A stretch of 62,658 nt of DNA from Duganella radicis (GCF_009720825.1 NZ_WNKY01000035.1:1-62658), one strand, 5' to 3'; counted from the stretch's first letter, positions 27,741-36,415 are shown. The notes: generated by a model not told the origin, from the letters alone. Translations and numbers: made by a program.

Positions 27741-29074
27741 TCGACGCTGTCGATGCCGACCTGCGCGGCGCCTTCGGCGAGGCGGAGGTTGACGGAGGTC
27801 TGTGGCTTCAGTTGCGACGGTGCGCGCACGATGGCGCCTTCCTGGTTGGTGACGATGGCGTAGCCGCGCTCCAGCGTGCGCTGGGGATTCAGTAATTCCA
27901 GTTGCGAGGACAGCGCGGCCAGGGCATCGCGCTTCTGGTGCAGCTGGCGTGCGATGCCGGTCGCCGCGCGATGCTGCAAGTTGGCCAGCACCGCGCGCGA
28001 AGCCGTCACATCCGGCTTGCGCGCGCCCAGCCTGCCGCTCAGCCGATCCAGTTGATGACGTGCTTGCGTCAATGGCGCGCGGTTGGCGTGCGTCATGTTG
28101 GTCGCCAGCGCGCGCAGCTTGTGGCGTTGCTGGTCGATCTGCGCGCTCGGGTTCAACAGGCGGCGCGTGTAGCCGTCCAGCGTTTGCTCCGCGTCGTTGA
28201 GCGCGCGGCGCATGGCGCGGCGTATGTCGATCACGTCCGCCTTCAGGGAGCCGATCCAGTCGGCGCGCGGCGTGACCGCCAGTTCGGCCGCCGCCGTCGG
28301 CGTGGCGGCGCGCAGGTCGGCGGCAAAGTCGCAGATCGTGAAGTCGGTCTCGTGACCCACGCCGGAGATCACCGGCATGCGGCAATTCGCCACCGCATAT
28401 GCCACTTCCTCGTCATTGAACGACCACAAATCCTCGATGCTGCCGCCGCCCCGGCACACGATCAGCACATCGCACTCGCCGCGCAGCGAGGCGGTATCGA
28501 TGGCTGCCGCGATCTTTTCCGCCGCCAGCTGGCCCTGCACCGGAGTAGGGTAGAGCACCACTTGCACATGCGGCGCGCGCCGCTGCAAGGCGGTCAGCAC
28601 GTCGCGCAGCGCCGCCGCCTGCGGACTGGTGACGATGCCGACCGTGCGGGCAAACATCGGCAGCGCGCGCTTGCGGTCCGGATGGAACAGGCCCGCCGCA
28701 TCGAGCTTTTCCTTCAGGCGCTGGAAGGCTTCAAACAGCGATCCGACGCCGGCGCGGCGGATCGCTTCCACATTGATCTGGTAATCGCCGCGCGGTCCGT
28801 ACAGCGTGACCAGCGCCCGCACCTCGACCTTGTCGCCCTCGCGGGGCACAAAGTTGGCGTACTGCGCGCGGCCGCGGAACATGACCGCCCGCACTTGAGC
28901 GCCATCATCTTTCAGCGTGAAGTACCAGTGGCCCGACGCCGCCCGCGTGAAGTTGGACACTTCGCCGGAAATCCACGTCAGGGGAAAACTGCGTTCCAGC
29001 AGGCGCGCGACGGCTTGGTTGAGCGCGCTGACGGTCAGCACCGGGGCGGAATCTTGGCGGTTGTCGAAGGTCAT
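27737..29074 (-). CDS. xseA: exodeoxyribonuclease VII large subunit
   Basis: The protein has 445 residues. An N-terminal OB-fold (TWISGEVSNFTRAASGHWYFTLKD) is followed by the catalytic core with GIVTSPQAAALRDVLTAL, CRGGGSIEDLWSFNDEEVAYAV and SGVGHETDFTICDFAADLRAATPTAAAE, then a long coiled-coil and C-terminal tail. With XseB it degrades single-stranded DNA into oligonucleotides. It reads leftwards, and the DnaA-box array lies directly upstream of its start. Confidence 0.96.
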   Translation of the reverse strand: MTFDNRQDSAPVLTVSALNQAVARLLERSFPLTWISGEVSNFTRAASGHWYFTLKDDGAQVRAVMFRGRAQYANFVPREGDKVEVRALVTLYGPRGDYQINVEAIRRAGVGSLFEAFQRLKEKLDAAGLFHPDRKRALPMFARTVGIVTSPQAAALRDVLTALQRRAPHVQVVLYPTPVQGQLAAEKIAAAIDTASLRGECDVLIVCRGGGSIEDLWSFNDEEVAYAVANCRMPVISGVGHETDFTICDFAADLRAATPTAAAELAVTPRADWIGSLKADVIDIRRAMRRALNDAEQTLDGYTRRLLNPSAQIDQQRHKLRALATNMTHANRAPLTQARHQLDRLSGRLGARKPDVTASRAVLANLQHRAATGIARQLHQKRDALAALSSQLELLNPQRTLERGYAIVTNQEGAIVRAPSQLKPQTSVNLRLAEGAAQVGIDSVD

Positions 29075-29226
29075 AGAATTTCAAAAAAGGAAACTATCCA
29101 CACTATGTGCGTTTGGTCACACAGCGGTCACAGAGTAGCAAAAACGCCAGGTATTATAGGTAGGTCCATGATTTTAAAGGGTAAACATTTCTGCCGTATT
29201 TGCGTGCAGGGCGGAAAAACCCTTAC

Positions 29227-29278
29227 AGATCAAGCACTTTGCGGTTGGCAACAGCGGTTACGCACAAAGTTATCCACA
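29227..29278 (+). repeat. array module 1
   Basis: The IHF-like box AGATCAAGCACTT starts at 29227 and is a weak match. TTATCCACA is at 29270-29278. Confidence 0.6.
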
Positions 29279-29369
29279 AAAGATGTGTGGAACTTAGGTG
29301 AGCGATAGCCTTTTTCTTGTTGCTGATTTTATCATGCACAAAATTTACGCAAAGAAAGTATATCGTGAC

Positions 29370-29421
29370 AAATCAATGACTTAGGGTTGGGTGTGCACTG
29401 TTTCGCACACTTTTATCCACA
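29370..29421 (+). repeat. array module 2
   Basis: AAATCAATGACTTA at 29370 contains a perfect match to the IHF consensus. TTATCCACA is at 29413-29421. Confidence 0.75.
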
Positions 29422-29564
29422 GAATTTGTGCAAAACTCGGCGCTGGTCATTATGAACCCTGGTCCGGTGAATATCGCCGGACGTGAATTTGCGTGCATCC
29501 GAATGCACTGCCTGACCCGCGAAATCGCCTGCTTTATTTTTGCGCACGGCAATAAAACGATGAC

Positions 29565-29616
29565 AAATCAATGACTTGATTTTCTAACTTGCGCCTTGCT
29601 AACAATCTTATCCACA
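29565..29616 (+). repeat. array module 3
   Basis: AAATCAATGACTTG at 29565 contains a perfect match to the IHF consensus. TTATCCACA is at 29608-29616, preceded by CTTGCTAACAATC as in module 4. Confidence 0.75.
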
Positions 29617-29767
29617 CAAAATGTGCAGAAGTGCACAGTTGCGCGCGATAGCTGAAAGCGATCAGTAGCGCGTCGCCGCCGGCCGGTGGATAAACCTGTT
29701 TTTCTTCTGAAAACCGCCTAAAAACACCCTCGTGCCAAATTTTTACTCAGGGCAAAAAATCCCTTAT

Positions 29768-29819
29768 AAATCAAGGGTGTTTCATGTTGTGAAAGTGCTT
29801 GCTAACAATCTTATCCACA
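29768..29819 (+). repeat. array module 4
   Basis: The IHF-like box AAATCAAGGGTGT at 29768 is degenerate at its 3' half. TTATCCACA is at 29811-29819. The box is part of the perfect hairpin CCACAC-GAA-GTGTGG. Confidence 0.65.
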
Positions 29820-29898
29820 CGAAGTGTGGGGAAGTGCACAGCGTAGTTTGGCTACGAAAAAGCTGCGCGTTTTTTATGCAAAGAGAAAATATCCTTTT

Positions 29899-29949
29899 AA
29901 ATCAATGGCTTGAGATAAGTTCAACTCCTTGCTCACAATCTTGTCCACA
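29899..29949 (+). repeat. array module 5
   Basis: AAATCAATGGCTTG at 29899 contains a perfect match to the IHF consensus. The DnaA-type box TTGTCCACA is at 29941-29949, so the spacing is 42 rather than 43. Confidence 0.7.
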
Positions 29950-30020
29950 GAAAATGGGCATAACTGGGATAAGCTCGACCGCAGCTGCGCGATTTTTAAG
30001 CTGGGTGAGTATCTCCTTAC

Positions 30021-30072
30021 AGATCAATGGTTTAGCTATGAAGCTGTTGGCTTGCACACATTATTGTCCACA
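30021..30072 (+). repeat. array module 6
   Basis: AGATCAATGGTTTA at 30021 matches the IHF consensus with one mismatch. TTGTCCACA is at 30064-30072, about 90 bases before the ExbB-like start. Confidence 0.7.
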
Positions 30073-30162
30073 GAAAATGTTGAGAACTCCACCAGACACT
30101 TGCCGACATCGGCCCAACAAGATACATTGCGCCATTCGGTTGTTAATATCTAGGAGTTCGTC

Positions 30163-30768
30163 TTGCTCGCCATATTCCAAGCTGCTGGTTGGCCCATCTG
30201 GCTGTTGTTGATCGCGTCCATCGTCGCAATGGCCCTGATTGTCGAACGCCTGATGTATCTGCGCCGTGGCAAGATCATCCCGCGCAAGCTGCTGGACGAG
30301 GTGGTGCAGGTCTACCGTAACAACAACATCACGCCCGATATCATCGACAAGCTGGAAAAAAGCTCGCCGCTGGGCATCGTGCTGTCGGCCGCGCTGCGCA
30401 ATGTGGACGCGCCGCGCGAAGTAATGAAGGAGTCCATCGAGGAAGCAGGCAGCGGCGTGGCGCACACGCTGGAGCGTTTCCTCACCACGCTGGGCACCAT
30501 CGCCACCCTGGCGCCGCTGATGGGCTTGTTCGGCACGGTGGTCGGCATGATCGAGATTTTCGGTTCACAGAACGCGGCCGGTTCCAATCCGGCGGCGCTG
30601 GCGCACGGTATTTCGGTGGCCTTGTACAACACCGGCTTCGGCCTGGCGATCGCCATGCCGACCCTGGTGTTCTACCGCCATTTCCGCGCGCTGGTGGACA
30701 GCTTCATCATCGACATGGAGCAGCAGGCGGTGAAGTTTGTCGACATCGTCCACAGCAAGCGCAAGTAA
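30163..30768 (+). CDS. exbB: MotA/TolQ/ExbB proton-channel family protein
   Basis: This 201-residue protein has three transmembrane helices (IWLLLIASIVAMALIVE; the TLGTIATLAPLMGLFGTVVGMIEIF block; SVALYNTGFGLAIAMPTLVFY) typical of TolQ/ExbB, with the family segment LAPLMGLFGTVVGMI. It starts at TTG 30163 behind an AGGAG site. With the ExbD-like partner 9 bp downstream it forms a proton-driven motor in the inner membrane that energises TonB receptors or the Tol-Pal system. The gene order before lpxK is typical of beta-proteobacteria. Confidence 0.9.
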   Translation: MLAIFQAAGWPIWLLLIASIVAMALIVERLMYLRRGKIIPRKLLDEVVQVYRNNNITPDIIDKLEKSSPLGIVLSAALRNVDAPREVMKESIEEAGSGVAHTLERFLTTLGTIATLAPLMGLFGTVVGMIEIFGSQNAAGSNPAALAHGISVALYNTGFGLAIAMPTLVFYRHFRALVDSFIIDMEQQAVKFVDIVHSKRK

Positions 30769-30777
30769 GGACGCGCC

Positions 30778-31212
30778 ATGAATTTCCGCAAAGGCCAGCG
30801 CCGCGAAGATCCGGAGATCAACCTGATCCCGTTCATCGACGTGCTGCTGGTGATCCTGATTTTCCTGATGGTCAGCACGACGTACAGCAAGTTCACCGAG
30901 CTGCAAATCACGCTGCCGACCGCCGATGCGCAGAAGGCCACCGAGAAGCCGTTTGAACTCAACGTCACGGTGGACGCCAAGGGCAACTACACCATCAACG
31001 GCGAGCCGGTGTCGTTCCGCGATGTGAACGGCTTCGCGCAGGCGCTGCGCGAGGCGGCCGGCAAGGGCGGCCAGGCCGGCAAGTCGCCGGTGGTGATCGT
31101 CAATGCCGACCAGTTCGCCATGCACCAGATGGTGATCAATGTGATGGAAGCCGCGCGCATTGCCGGCTACGAGAAACTGACTTTCGCGGCGCAAACCGGT
31201 GGCGGCAAATAA
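30778..31212 (+). CDS. exbD: ExbD/TolR family biopolymer transport protein
   Basis: The protein has 144 residues. One transmembrane helix near residues 18-38 contains the essential Asp in LIPFIDVLLVILIFLMVSTT, followed by a periplasmic domain. It pairs with the ExbB-like protein encoded immediately upstream. Its 3' end overlaps the lpxK start by 14 bp. Confidence 0.92.
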   Translation: MNFRKGQRREDPEINLIPFIDVLLVILIFLMVSTTYSKFTELQITLPTADAQKATEKPFELNVTVDAKGNYTINGEPVSFRDVNGFAQALREAAGKGGQAGKSPVVIVNADQFAMHQMVINVMEAARIAGYEKLTFAAQTGGGK

Positions 31213-32362
31213 ATCGTCGGCGCTGGAGTCCACGCTGACGCGTAACTGGCTGCGGCGCGGTCCGCTGGCCTGTGCCTTGTGGCCGGTGTCTCTGCTGTTT
31301 CGCCTGCTGAGCGGTCTGCGCGTGGCCTTGTTCCGCGCGGGCGTGCTCAAATCGTCGCGGTTGCCGGTGCCGGTGGTGGTGGTGGGGAATATCTACATCG
31401 GCGGCACCGGCAAGACGCCGCTGACCATCTGGCTGGTGCAGGCTTTGCAGGCGGCCGGCTTGCGGCCGGGGGTGATTTCGCGCGGTTTCGGCAGCTCGGA
31501 AGTGGGCGCGCGCGAGGTGACGGCGGCGTCGACCGCGGCGCAGGTGGGCGATGAGCCGCTGTTGATCAGGCAGCGCACCGGCGCGCCGGTGATGGTGGGG
31601 CGCGACCGCGCCGCCACCGGCCGCGCGCTGCTGGCCGCGCATCCCGAGGTGGACATCCTGCTGACCGACGACGGCTTGCAGCACTATCAGTTGCAGCGTG
31701 ACGTGGAAATTATTCTGTTCGATGGCCGAGGCGCGGGCAACGGCTGGCTGCTGCCGGCCGGGCCGCTGCGCGAACCGGTCTCGCGCCGGCGCGATTTCAC
31801 CGTCATCAACGCGCCGCAGTTGACGCCGGCGCTGGCCGCCGCGGTGGGCGCGCCGCTGGGCCGCAACGCTGCGCACGCGGACCCTGGGGCGTCGCTGGCC
31901 GCTGAGGCAGGGCATGCCGGAGCGGGTGTGCCGCTGGCCCCGGGCGCGCCGGTGCAGATGATCCTGGCCGGCGACGTCGCCGAACAATTGCGCGACCGCA
32001 CGCAGCGCCGCACGCTGGCCGAGCTGGCGCGGCAGCAGGCTGCCGGCGCCGGCGCGGGTGGCCTGCGCATCGCCGCCGCCGCCGGCATCGGCAATCCAGC
32101 GCGCTTTTTCGGCATGCTGAAAGCTGCCGGCCTGCACATCACCGAGCTGCCTTTGCCCGATCATCACGACTTCCAGGACCGTCCATTTGCCGCCCTCGAG
32201 GCCGACCTTATCTTGATGACCGAGAAGGATGCAGTAAAATGTGCGCAAATTGAAGAACTCAGCGACGATCCACGCCTGTGGGTCGTCCCGGTAACAGCGC
32301 GCATCGACCGCGCGCTAGCCGACCAAATTGTGGAGAAATGTCGTGGACGCTCGATTGCTTGA
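31199..32362 (+). CDS. lpxK: tetraacyldisaccharide 4'-kinase
   Basis: This 387-residue inner-membrane-associated kinase phosphorylates the 4' position of the lipid A precursor. The P-loop is GNIYIGGTGKTP near residue 64. LLTDDGLQHYQLQRDVEIILFD and LPDHHDF are further family motifs. The gene starts at GTG 31199, inside the end of exbD. Residues about 220-250 are a Gly/Ala-rich insertion (for example HAGAGVPLAPGAPVQ) not usual in the family. Confidence 0.94.
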   Translation: MAANKSSALESTLTRNWLRRGPLACALWPVSLLFRLLSGLRVALFRAGVLKSSRLPVPVVVVGNIYIGGTGKTPLTIWLVQALQAAGLRPGVISRGFGSSEVGAREVTAASTAAQVGDEPLLIRQRTGAPVMVGRDRAATGRALLAAHPEVDILLTDDGLQHYQLQRDVEIILFDGRGAGNGWLLPAGPLREPVSRRRDFTVINAPQLTPALAAAVGAPLGRNAAHADPGASLAAEAGHAGAGVPLAPGAPVQMILAGDVAEQLRDRTQRRTLAELARQQAAGAGAGGLRIAAAAGIGNPARFFGMLKAAGLHITELPLPDHHDFQDRPFAALEADLILMTEKDAVKCAQIEELSDDPRLWVVPVTARIDRALADQIVEKCRGRSIA

Positions 32363-32519
32363 TATCCTGGTATGCCCGGTCTGCAAAGGCCCGCTGGAGT
32401 ACGATAAAAAGGCGCAGGAGATGATTTGCAAAGGCGATCGCCTGGCCTATCCTATCCGCGACGGCATCCCCATCATGTGGGCCGACGAGGCGCGCACCCT
32501 GCAAGACAAGGCGGAATAA
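32343..32519 (+). CDS. ycaR: Trm112-family zinc-ribbon-like protein (YcaR)
   Basis: This 58-residue protein has a CPVCKGPL motif near the N terminus and ends the fold with YPIRDGIPIMWADEAR, the standard pattern of the Trm112/YcaR family found between lpxK and kdsB. GTG at 32343 is preferred because GGAGAA lies 5 bases before it. It overlaps the end of lpxK by 20 bp. The molecular role in bacteria is uncertain. Confidence 0.9.
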   Translation: MDARLLDILVCPVCKGPLEYDKKAQEMICKGDRLAYPIRDGIPIMWADEARTLQDKAE

Positions 32520-32523
32520 GCCA

Positions 32524-33270
32524 GTGTCTTTCATCGTCATCATCCCGGCCCGCCTGGCCTCGACCCGCCTGCCGAACAAGCCGCTTGCCGACCTCGGCGG
32601 CAAGCCGATGGTGGTGCGCGTGGCCGAACGCGCCCAGCTGTCGGGCGCCTCGCGCATCATCGTCGCCACCGACCACGCGGACATCCAGGCCGCCTGCGAG
32701 CAGCATGGCGTGGAGGTGTGCATGACGCGCGCCGACCATCCCTCCGGCACCGACCGCATCGCCGAAGTGGCGCAGCAGCTCAAGTTGCCGCTGGACGCGG
32801 TCATCGTCAACCTGCAGGGCGACGAGCCGCTGATCGATCCGGCCCTGCTGCAAGCGGCCGCCGCCCGCATCGGCGCCGACGTGCCGATGTCCACCTGCGC
32901 CCACCCGCTGCACGAGGCCGCCGATGCCTTCAATCCCAACGTGGTGAAAGTGGTGCTGGACAAGACCGGCCGCGCCCTGTATTTCTCGCGCGCGACCATA
33001 CCGTGGAACCGCGACGCCTTCGCGCAGTCCAAAGATCACCTGCCTGCCGGCTACGTACCGCTCCGCCACATCGGACTGTACGCCTACCGCAACGACTTCC
33101 TGCAAGCCTATCCGGCGCTGGAAGTGTCGCCGCTGGAAAGCATCGAAGCGCTGGAGCAGCTGCGCGTGCTGTGGCACGGCTATCCGATTGCCGTGCACGT
33201 CACGGACTCGGCCCCGGCCGCCGGCGTGGACACGCCGGAAGACCTGGAGCGGGTCCGCCAGCACTATTAA
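32524..33270 (+). CDS. kdsB: 3-deoxy-manno-octulosonate cytidylyltransferase
   Basis: This 248-residue enzyme activates Kdo as CMP-Kdo for lipopolysaccharide core synthesis. It has the nucleotidyltransferase start IIPARLASTRLPNKPLADL, the VIVNLQGDEPLI motif and the RHIGLYAYRNDFL motif. The start is GTG at 32524, 4 bases after ycaR. It is part of the exbBD-lpxK-ycaR-kdsB-adk block. Confidence 0.96.
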   Translation: MSFIVIIPARLASTRLPNKPLADLGGKPMVVRVAERAQLSGASRIIVATDHADIQAACEQHGVEVCMTRADHPSGTDRIAEVAQQLKLPLDAVIVNLQGDEPLIDPALLQAAAARIGADVPMSTCAHPLHEAADAFNPNVVKVVLDKTGRALYFSRATIPWNRDAFAQSKDHLPAGYVPLRHIGLYAYRNDFLQAYPALEVSPLESIEALEQLRVLWHGYPIAVHVTDSAPAAGVDTPEDLERVRQHY

Positions 33271-33331
33271 TCCGGGTAGAAAAACGTCAGGTACAAGTCA
33301 GTAAGTGCTGATATAACGTCTGTAACTGTGC

Positions 33332-33350
33332 GATATTCACACGGAATATC
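33332..33350. promoter_or_regulatory. inverted repeat upstream of adk
   Basis: GATATTC-ACACG-GAATATC has 7-base perfect arms and lies about 100 bases before adk in an AT-richer spacer. It may be a regulator site or a small hairpin. Confidence 0.3.
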
Positions 33351-33446
33351 AAGCAGAAATTGGCGTAAAGACTAAGTTTTGTGGTAAGTTTCGTACGATC
33401 TGACACTAACTAACCCCATATCCCAAATCTGTTTTTAGGAAACTTC

Positions 33447-34103
33447 ATGCGTCTCATTCTGTTAGGAGCACCAGGTGCCGGCAAGGGCACTCAGGCTAAT
33501 TTCATCAAAGAAAAATACAACATCCCGCAAATTTCCACTGGTGATATGCTGCGCGCCGCCATCAAGGCTGGCACGGAGCTGGGTCTGGCTGCCAAAAAAG
33601 TGATGGACGCGGGGGGGCTGGTGTCGGATGACATCATCATCGGTCTGGTCAAGGACCGTCTGGCCCAGCCGGACTGCGCCAACGGCTACCTGTTCGACGG
33701 CTTCCCGCGCACCATCGCCCAGGCCGACGCCATGAAGGACGGCGGCGTGGCCGTGGACTACGTGCTGGAAATCGCCGTGCCGGACGAGCAGATCATCGAA
33801 CGCATGGACGGCCGCCGCTGCCACCCGGCCTCGGGCCGCGTCTACCACGTCAAGTTCAACCCGCCGAAAGAAGAAGGCAAGGACGACGTCACCGGCGAAC
33901 CGCTGGTGCAGCGCGACGACGACAAGGCCGAAGTCGTGAAGAAGCGCCTGGACGTCTACCACAACCAGACCGAGGTGCTGCTGGGCTACTACAACACCTG
34001 GGCACAGACCGGTGAACCGGGCGCGCCGAAGTACCGCCGCATCGAGGGCGTCGGCCCCGTTGAACAAATTCGCGACAGCGCGTTTGCCGCGCTATCGAAA
34101 TAA
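33447..34103 (+). CDS. adk: adenylate kinase
   Basis: This 218-residue enzyme interconverts ATP, ADP and AMP. The P-loop is GAPGAGKGTQ at residues 7-16, the NMP-binding part contains ISTGDMLRAAI, and FDGFPRTIAQADAM is the family signature. The LID domain starts with GRRCHPASGRVYHVKFNPP and lacks the four-cysteine zinc site, as usual in proteobacteria. A strong terminator follows. Confidence 0.97.
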   Translation: MRLILLGAPGAGKGTQANFIKEKYNIPQISTGDMLRAAIKAGTELGLAAKKVMDAGGLVSDDIIIGLVKDRLAQPDCANGYLFDGFPRTIAQADAMKDGGVAVDYVLEIAVPDEQIIERMDGRRCHPASGRVYHVKFNPPKEEGKDDVTGEPLVQRDDDKAEVVKKRLDVYHNQTEVLLGYYNTWAQTGEPGAPKYRRIEGVGPVEQIRDSAFAALSK

Positions 34104-34116
34104 GGGTTAAAGTAGA

Positions 34117-34141
34117 GCGGACCGATGGTCCGCTTTTTTTT
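34117..34141 (+). terminator. Rho-independent terminator of adk
   Basis: The stem GCGGACC / GGTCCGC with a 3-base loop is followed by eight T residues. It lies 14 bases after the adk stop. Confidence 0.93.
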
Positions 34142-34259
34142 CGCCGACGCCATCCCAGTTTTTCAGTTTTGCAGTTCGCAGGTTAGCGAGCCGTTGCCAC
34201 AAGCAGCGGCTGGTTGAAGTGTGGTTTGTGGGATCGATCAACAACAATAAGGGGACACT

Positions 34260-36398
34260 ATGGCAGGCAGCTTATGGTTGGCAGTTGCGTGCGGCATCAT
34301 TGCCGTGGTTTATGGACTTTGGTCGCGGAGCTGGATTCTGCGACAGGACGCGGGCAATCCGCGCATGCAGGAAATCGCGCTGGCGATACAACAGGGCGCC
34401 GCCGCTTATCTGGCGCGCCAATACCGCACCATCGGGATTGTCGGGGTGGTGCTGCTCATCCTCATTGCTGTCCTGCTCGATATGCATACCGCCATCGGCT
34501 TCCTGATCGGCGCCGTGCTGTCGGGCGCGTGCGGCTTCATCGGCATGAACGTCTCGGTGCGTGCCAATGTGCGCACGGCGCAAGCGGCGGCCAAGGGCAT
34601 GAACGAGGCGTTGGATGTGGCGTTCAAGGGCGGCGCCATCACCGGCATGCTGGTGGTCGGCCTGGGCCTGCTGGGCGTGACGCTGTTCTATATGTTCCTG
34701 ACCGGCCTGGCCTCGTCAGCCTTTCCGAATCCGACGCAGACGCTGCACGACGTCATCAAGCCGATGATCGGCCTGGCCTTTGGCGCCTCGCTGATTTCGA
34801 TCTTCGCGCGACTGGGCGGCGGCATCTTCACCAAGGGCGCGGACGTCGGCGCCGACCTGGTCGGCAAGGTGGAAGCCGGCATTCCCGAAGACGACCCGCG
34901 CAACCCGGCGGTGATTGCCGATAACGTCGGTGACAACGTCGGCGACTGCGCCGGCATGGCGGCCGACCTGTTCGAAACCTATGTGGTGACGCTGATCGCC
35001 ACCATGCTGCTGGGCGCGCTGCTGATGGGCGCCGCCGGCCCGACCGCCGTGATTTATCCGCTGCTGCTGGGCGCGGTGTCCATCATCGGCTCCATCATCG
35101 GCTGCTCCATGGTCAAGGCCAAGCCGGGCAAGAAAATCATGTCGGCGCTGTACACCGGCCTGTGGTGGGCGGCCGGCCTGTCGCTGATCGGCTTCGTGGT
35201 GGTGACCTGGCAGCTGTGGCCGGACGACGCCATGCGCTACAAGATGATTGGCTGCACCGTGGTCGGCATCGTGCTGACCGGGCTAATGGTCTACATCACC
35301 GAGTACTACACCGGCACCGATTTCCATCCGGTCAAACATATCGCTGAAGCCTCGACCACCGGCCACGGCACCAACATCATTGCCGGCCTGGGCGTATCGA
35401 TGAAATCCACCGCCTGGCCGGTGCTGGCGGTGTGCGCGGCCATCCTGGTGTCCTACCAGCTGGGCCAGCTGTACGGCGTGGCGATCGCCGCCACCGCCAT
35501 GCTGTCCATGGCCGGCATCGTGGTGGCGCTGGACGCCTACGGTCCGATCACCGACAACGCCGGCGGCATCGCCGAAATGTCGGGCATGCCGGACTCGGTG
35601 CGCGCGATTACCGATCCGCTGGACGCGGTGGGCAACACCACCAAGGCCGTCACCAAGGGCTATGCGATCGGCTCGGCCGGCCTGGCCGCGCTGGTGCTGT
35701 TTGCCGATTACACCCACGCGCTGGAATCGGCCGGACGCAGTATTTCCTTCGACCTGTCGAATCCGATGGTGATCGTCGGCCTGATCATCGGCGGCCTGGT
35801 GCCGTACCTGTTCGGCGCCATGGCGATGGAAGCGGTGGGGCGCGCGGCCGGCGCGGTGGTGGTGGAAGTGCGCCGCCAGTTCCGCGACATCAAGGGCATC
35901 ATGGAAGGCACCGGCAAGCCGGAGTACGACAAGGCGGTCGACATGCTGACCGCCTCGGCCATCAAGGAAATGATTGTGCCGTCGCTGCTGCCGGTGGTGG
36001 TGCCGATTCTGGTCGGCATGCTGCTGGGTTCGGCCGCGCTGGGCGGCATGTTGATGGGCACCATCATCACCGGCCTGTTCGTGGCGATTTCCATGACCAC
36101 CGGCGGTGGCGCCTGGGATAACGCCAAAAAGTTCATCGAAGACGGCCACCACGGCGGCAAGGGGTCGGACGCCCACAAGGCGGCCGTGACCGGCGATACC
36201 GTGGGCGACCCGTACAAGGATACGGCCGGCCCGGCGGTGAATCCGCTGATCAAGATCATCAACATCGTGGCGCTGCTGCTGGTGCCGCTGCTGCCGGCCG
36301 CCGGCTGGCTGGCGGTGTCGTCCTCGGCGCCGCCGCCGCAAGCCAGGGTGGCGCCGGCCGAGGTGCCGCCACCGCCGCCGATGCCGGTTCAGCAGTAA
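34260..36398 (+). CDS. hppA: K+-independent proton-pumping membrane pyrophosphatase
   Basis: This 712-residue polytopic protein couples pyrophosphate hydrolysis to ion transport. The substrate site is shown by DVGADLVGKVEAGIPEDDPRN and NVGDNVGDCAGMAADLFETY, and again by the late GDTVGDPYKDTAGPAVNPLIK. The motif GNTTKA, with Lys near residue 462, is the marker of the K+-independent proton-pumping class (Ala in K+-dependent enzymes). The C terminus has an extra Pro-rich tail after the last helix (APPPQARVAPAEVPPPPPM). It is a single gene between terminator-closed adk and a small exported protein. Confidence 0.95.
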   Translation: MAGSLWLAVACGIIAVVYGLWSRSWILRQDAGNPRMQEIALAIQQGAAAYLARQYRTIGIVGVVLLILIAVLLDMHTAIGFLIGAVLSGACGFIGMNVSVRANVRTAQAAAKGMNEALDVAFKGGAITGMLVVGLGLLGVTLFYMFLTGLASSAFPNPTQTLHDVIKPMIGLAFGASLISIFARLGGGIFTKGADVGADLVGKVEAGIPEDDPRNPAVIADNVGDNVGDCAGMAADLFETYVVTLIATMLLGALLMGAAGPTAVIYPLLLGAVSIIGSIIGCSMVKAKPGKKIMSALYTGLWWAAGLSLIGFVVVTWQLWPDDAMRYKMIGCTVVGIVLTGLMVYITEYYTGTDFHPVKHIAEASTTGHGTNIIAGLGVSMKSTAWPVLAVCAAILVSYQLGQLYGVAIAATAMLSMAGIVVALDAYGPITDNAGGIAEMSGMPDSVRAITDPLDAVGNTTKAVTKGYAIGSAGLAALVLFADYTHALESAGRSISFDLSNPMVIVGLIIGGLVPYLFGAMAMEAVGRAAGAVVVEVRRQFRDIKGIMEGTGKPEYDKAVDMLTASAIKEMIVPSLLPVVVPILVGMLLGSAALGGMLMGTIITGLFVAISMTTGGGAWDNAKKFIEDGHHGGKGSDAHKAAVTGDTVGDPYKDTAGPAVNPLIKIINIVALLLVPLLPAAGWLAVSSSAPPPQARVAPAEVPPPPPMPVQQ

Positions 36399-36415
36399 AG
36401 GTTACCAATTGTATC

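Larger units (their letters stand above)
29075..30162. promoter_or_regulatory. gene-free region with an IHF-site/DnaA-box array (datA- or DARS-like candidate)
   Basis: This 1.09-kb spacer between xseA and the ExbB-like gene has no convincing gene. It contains four perfect DnaA boxes TTATCCACA (29270, 29413, 29608, 29811), two TTGTCCACA boxes (29941, 30064) and a one-mismatch CTATCCACA at 29094, all on the plus strand. A TTATCCACC lies on the minus strand at 29685-29693. Each of the six main boxes is preceded by a sequence close to the IHF consensus WATCAANNNNTTR. The distances between first bases are 43, 43, 43, 43, 42 and 43. The units are otherwise diverged and 122-203 bp apart, so the spacing is probably under selection. 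E. coli datA and DARS loci likewise combine DnaA boxes with IHF. No dnaA gene or clear unwinding element was seen. Confidence 0.8.

Noticed and set aside
29094..30072. Array read as the chromosomal oriC
   Set aside because: No dnaA, dnaN, gidA, rpmH or parAB is nearby and no clear AT-rich unwinding repeats were seen. The neighbours are ordinary housekeeping genes. It is kept as a DnaA-control candidate.
29732..30211. 159-residue plus-strand open frame inside the DnaA-box array
   Set aside because: It runs through the diverged repeats and into the ExbB-like gene in another frame, with no ribosome binding site and no protein-like composition. It is a chance frame.
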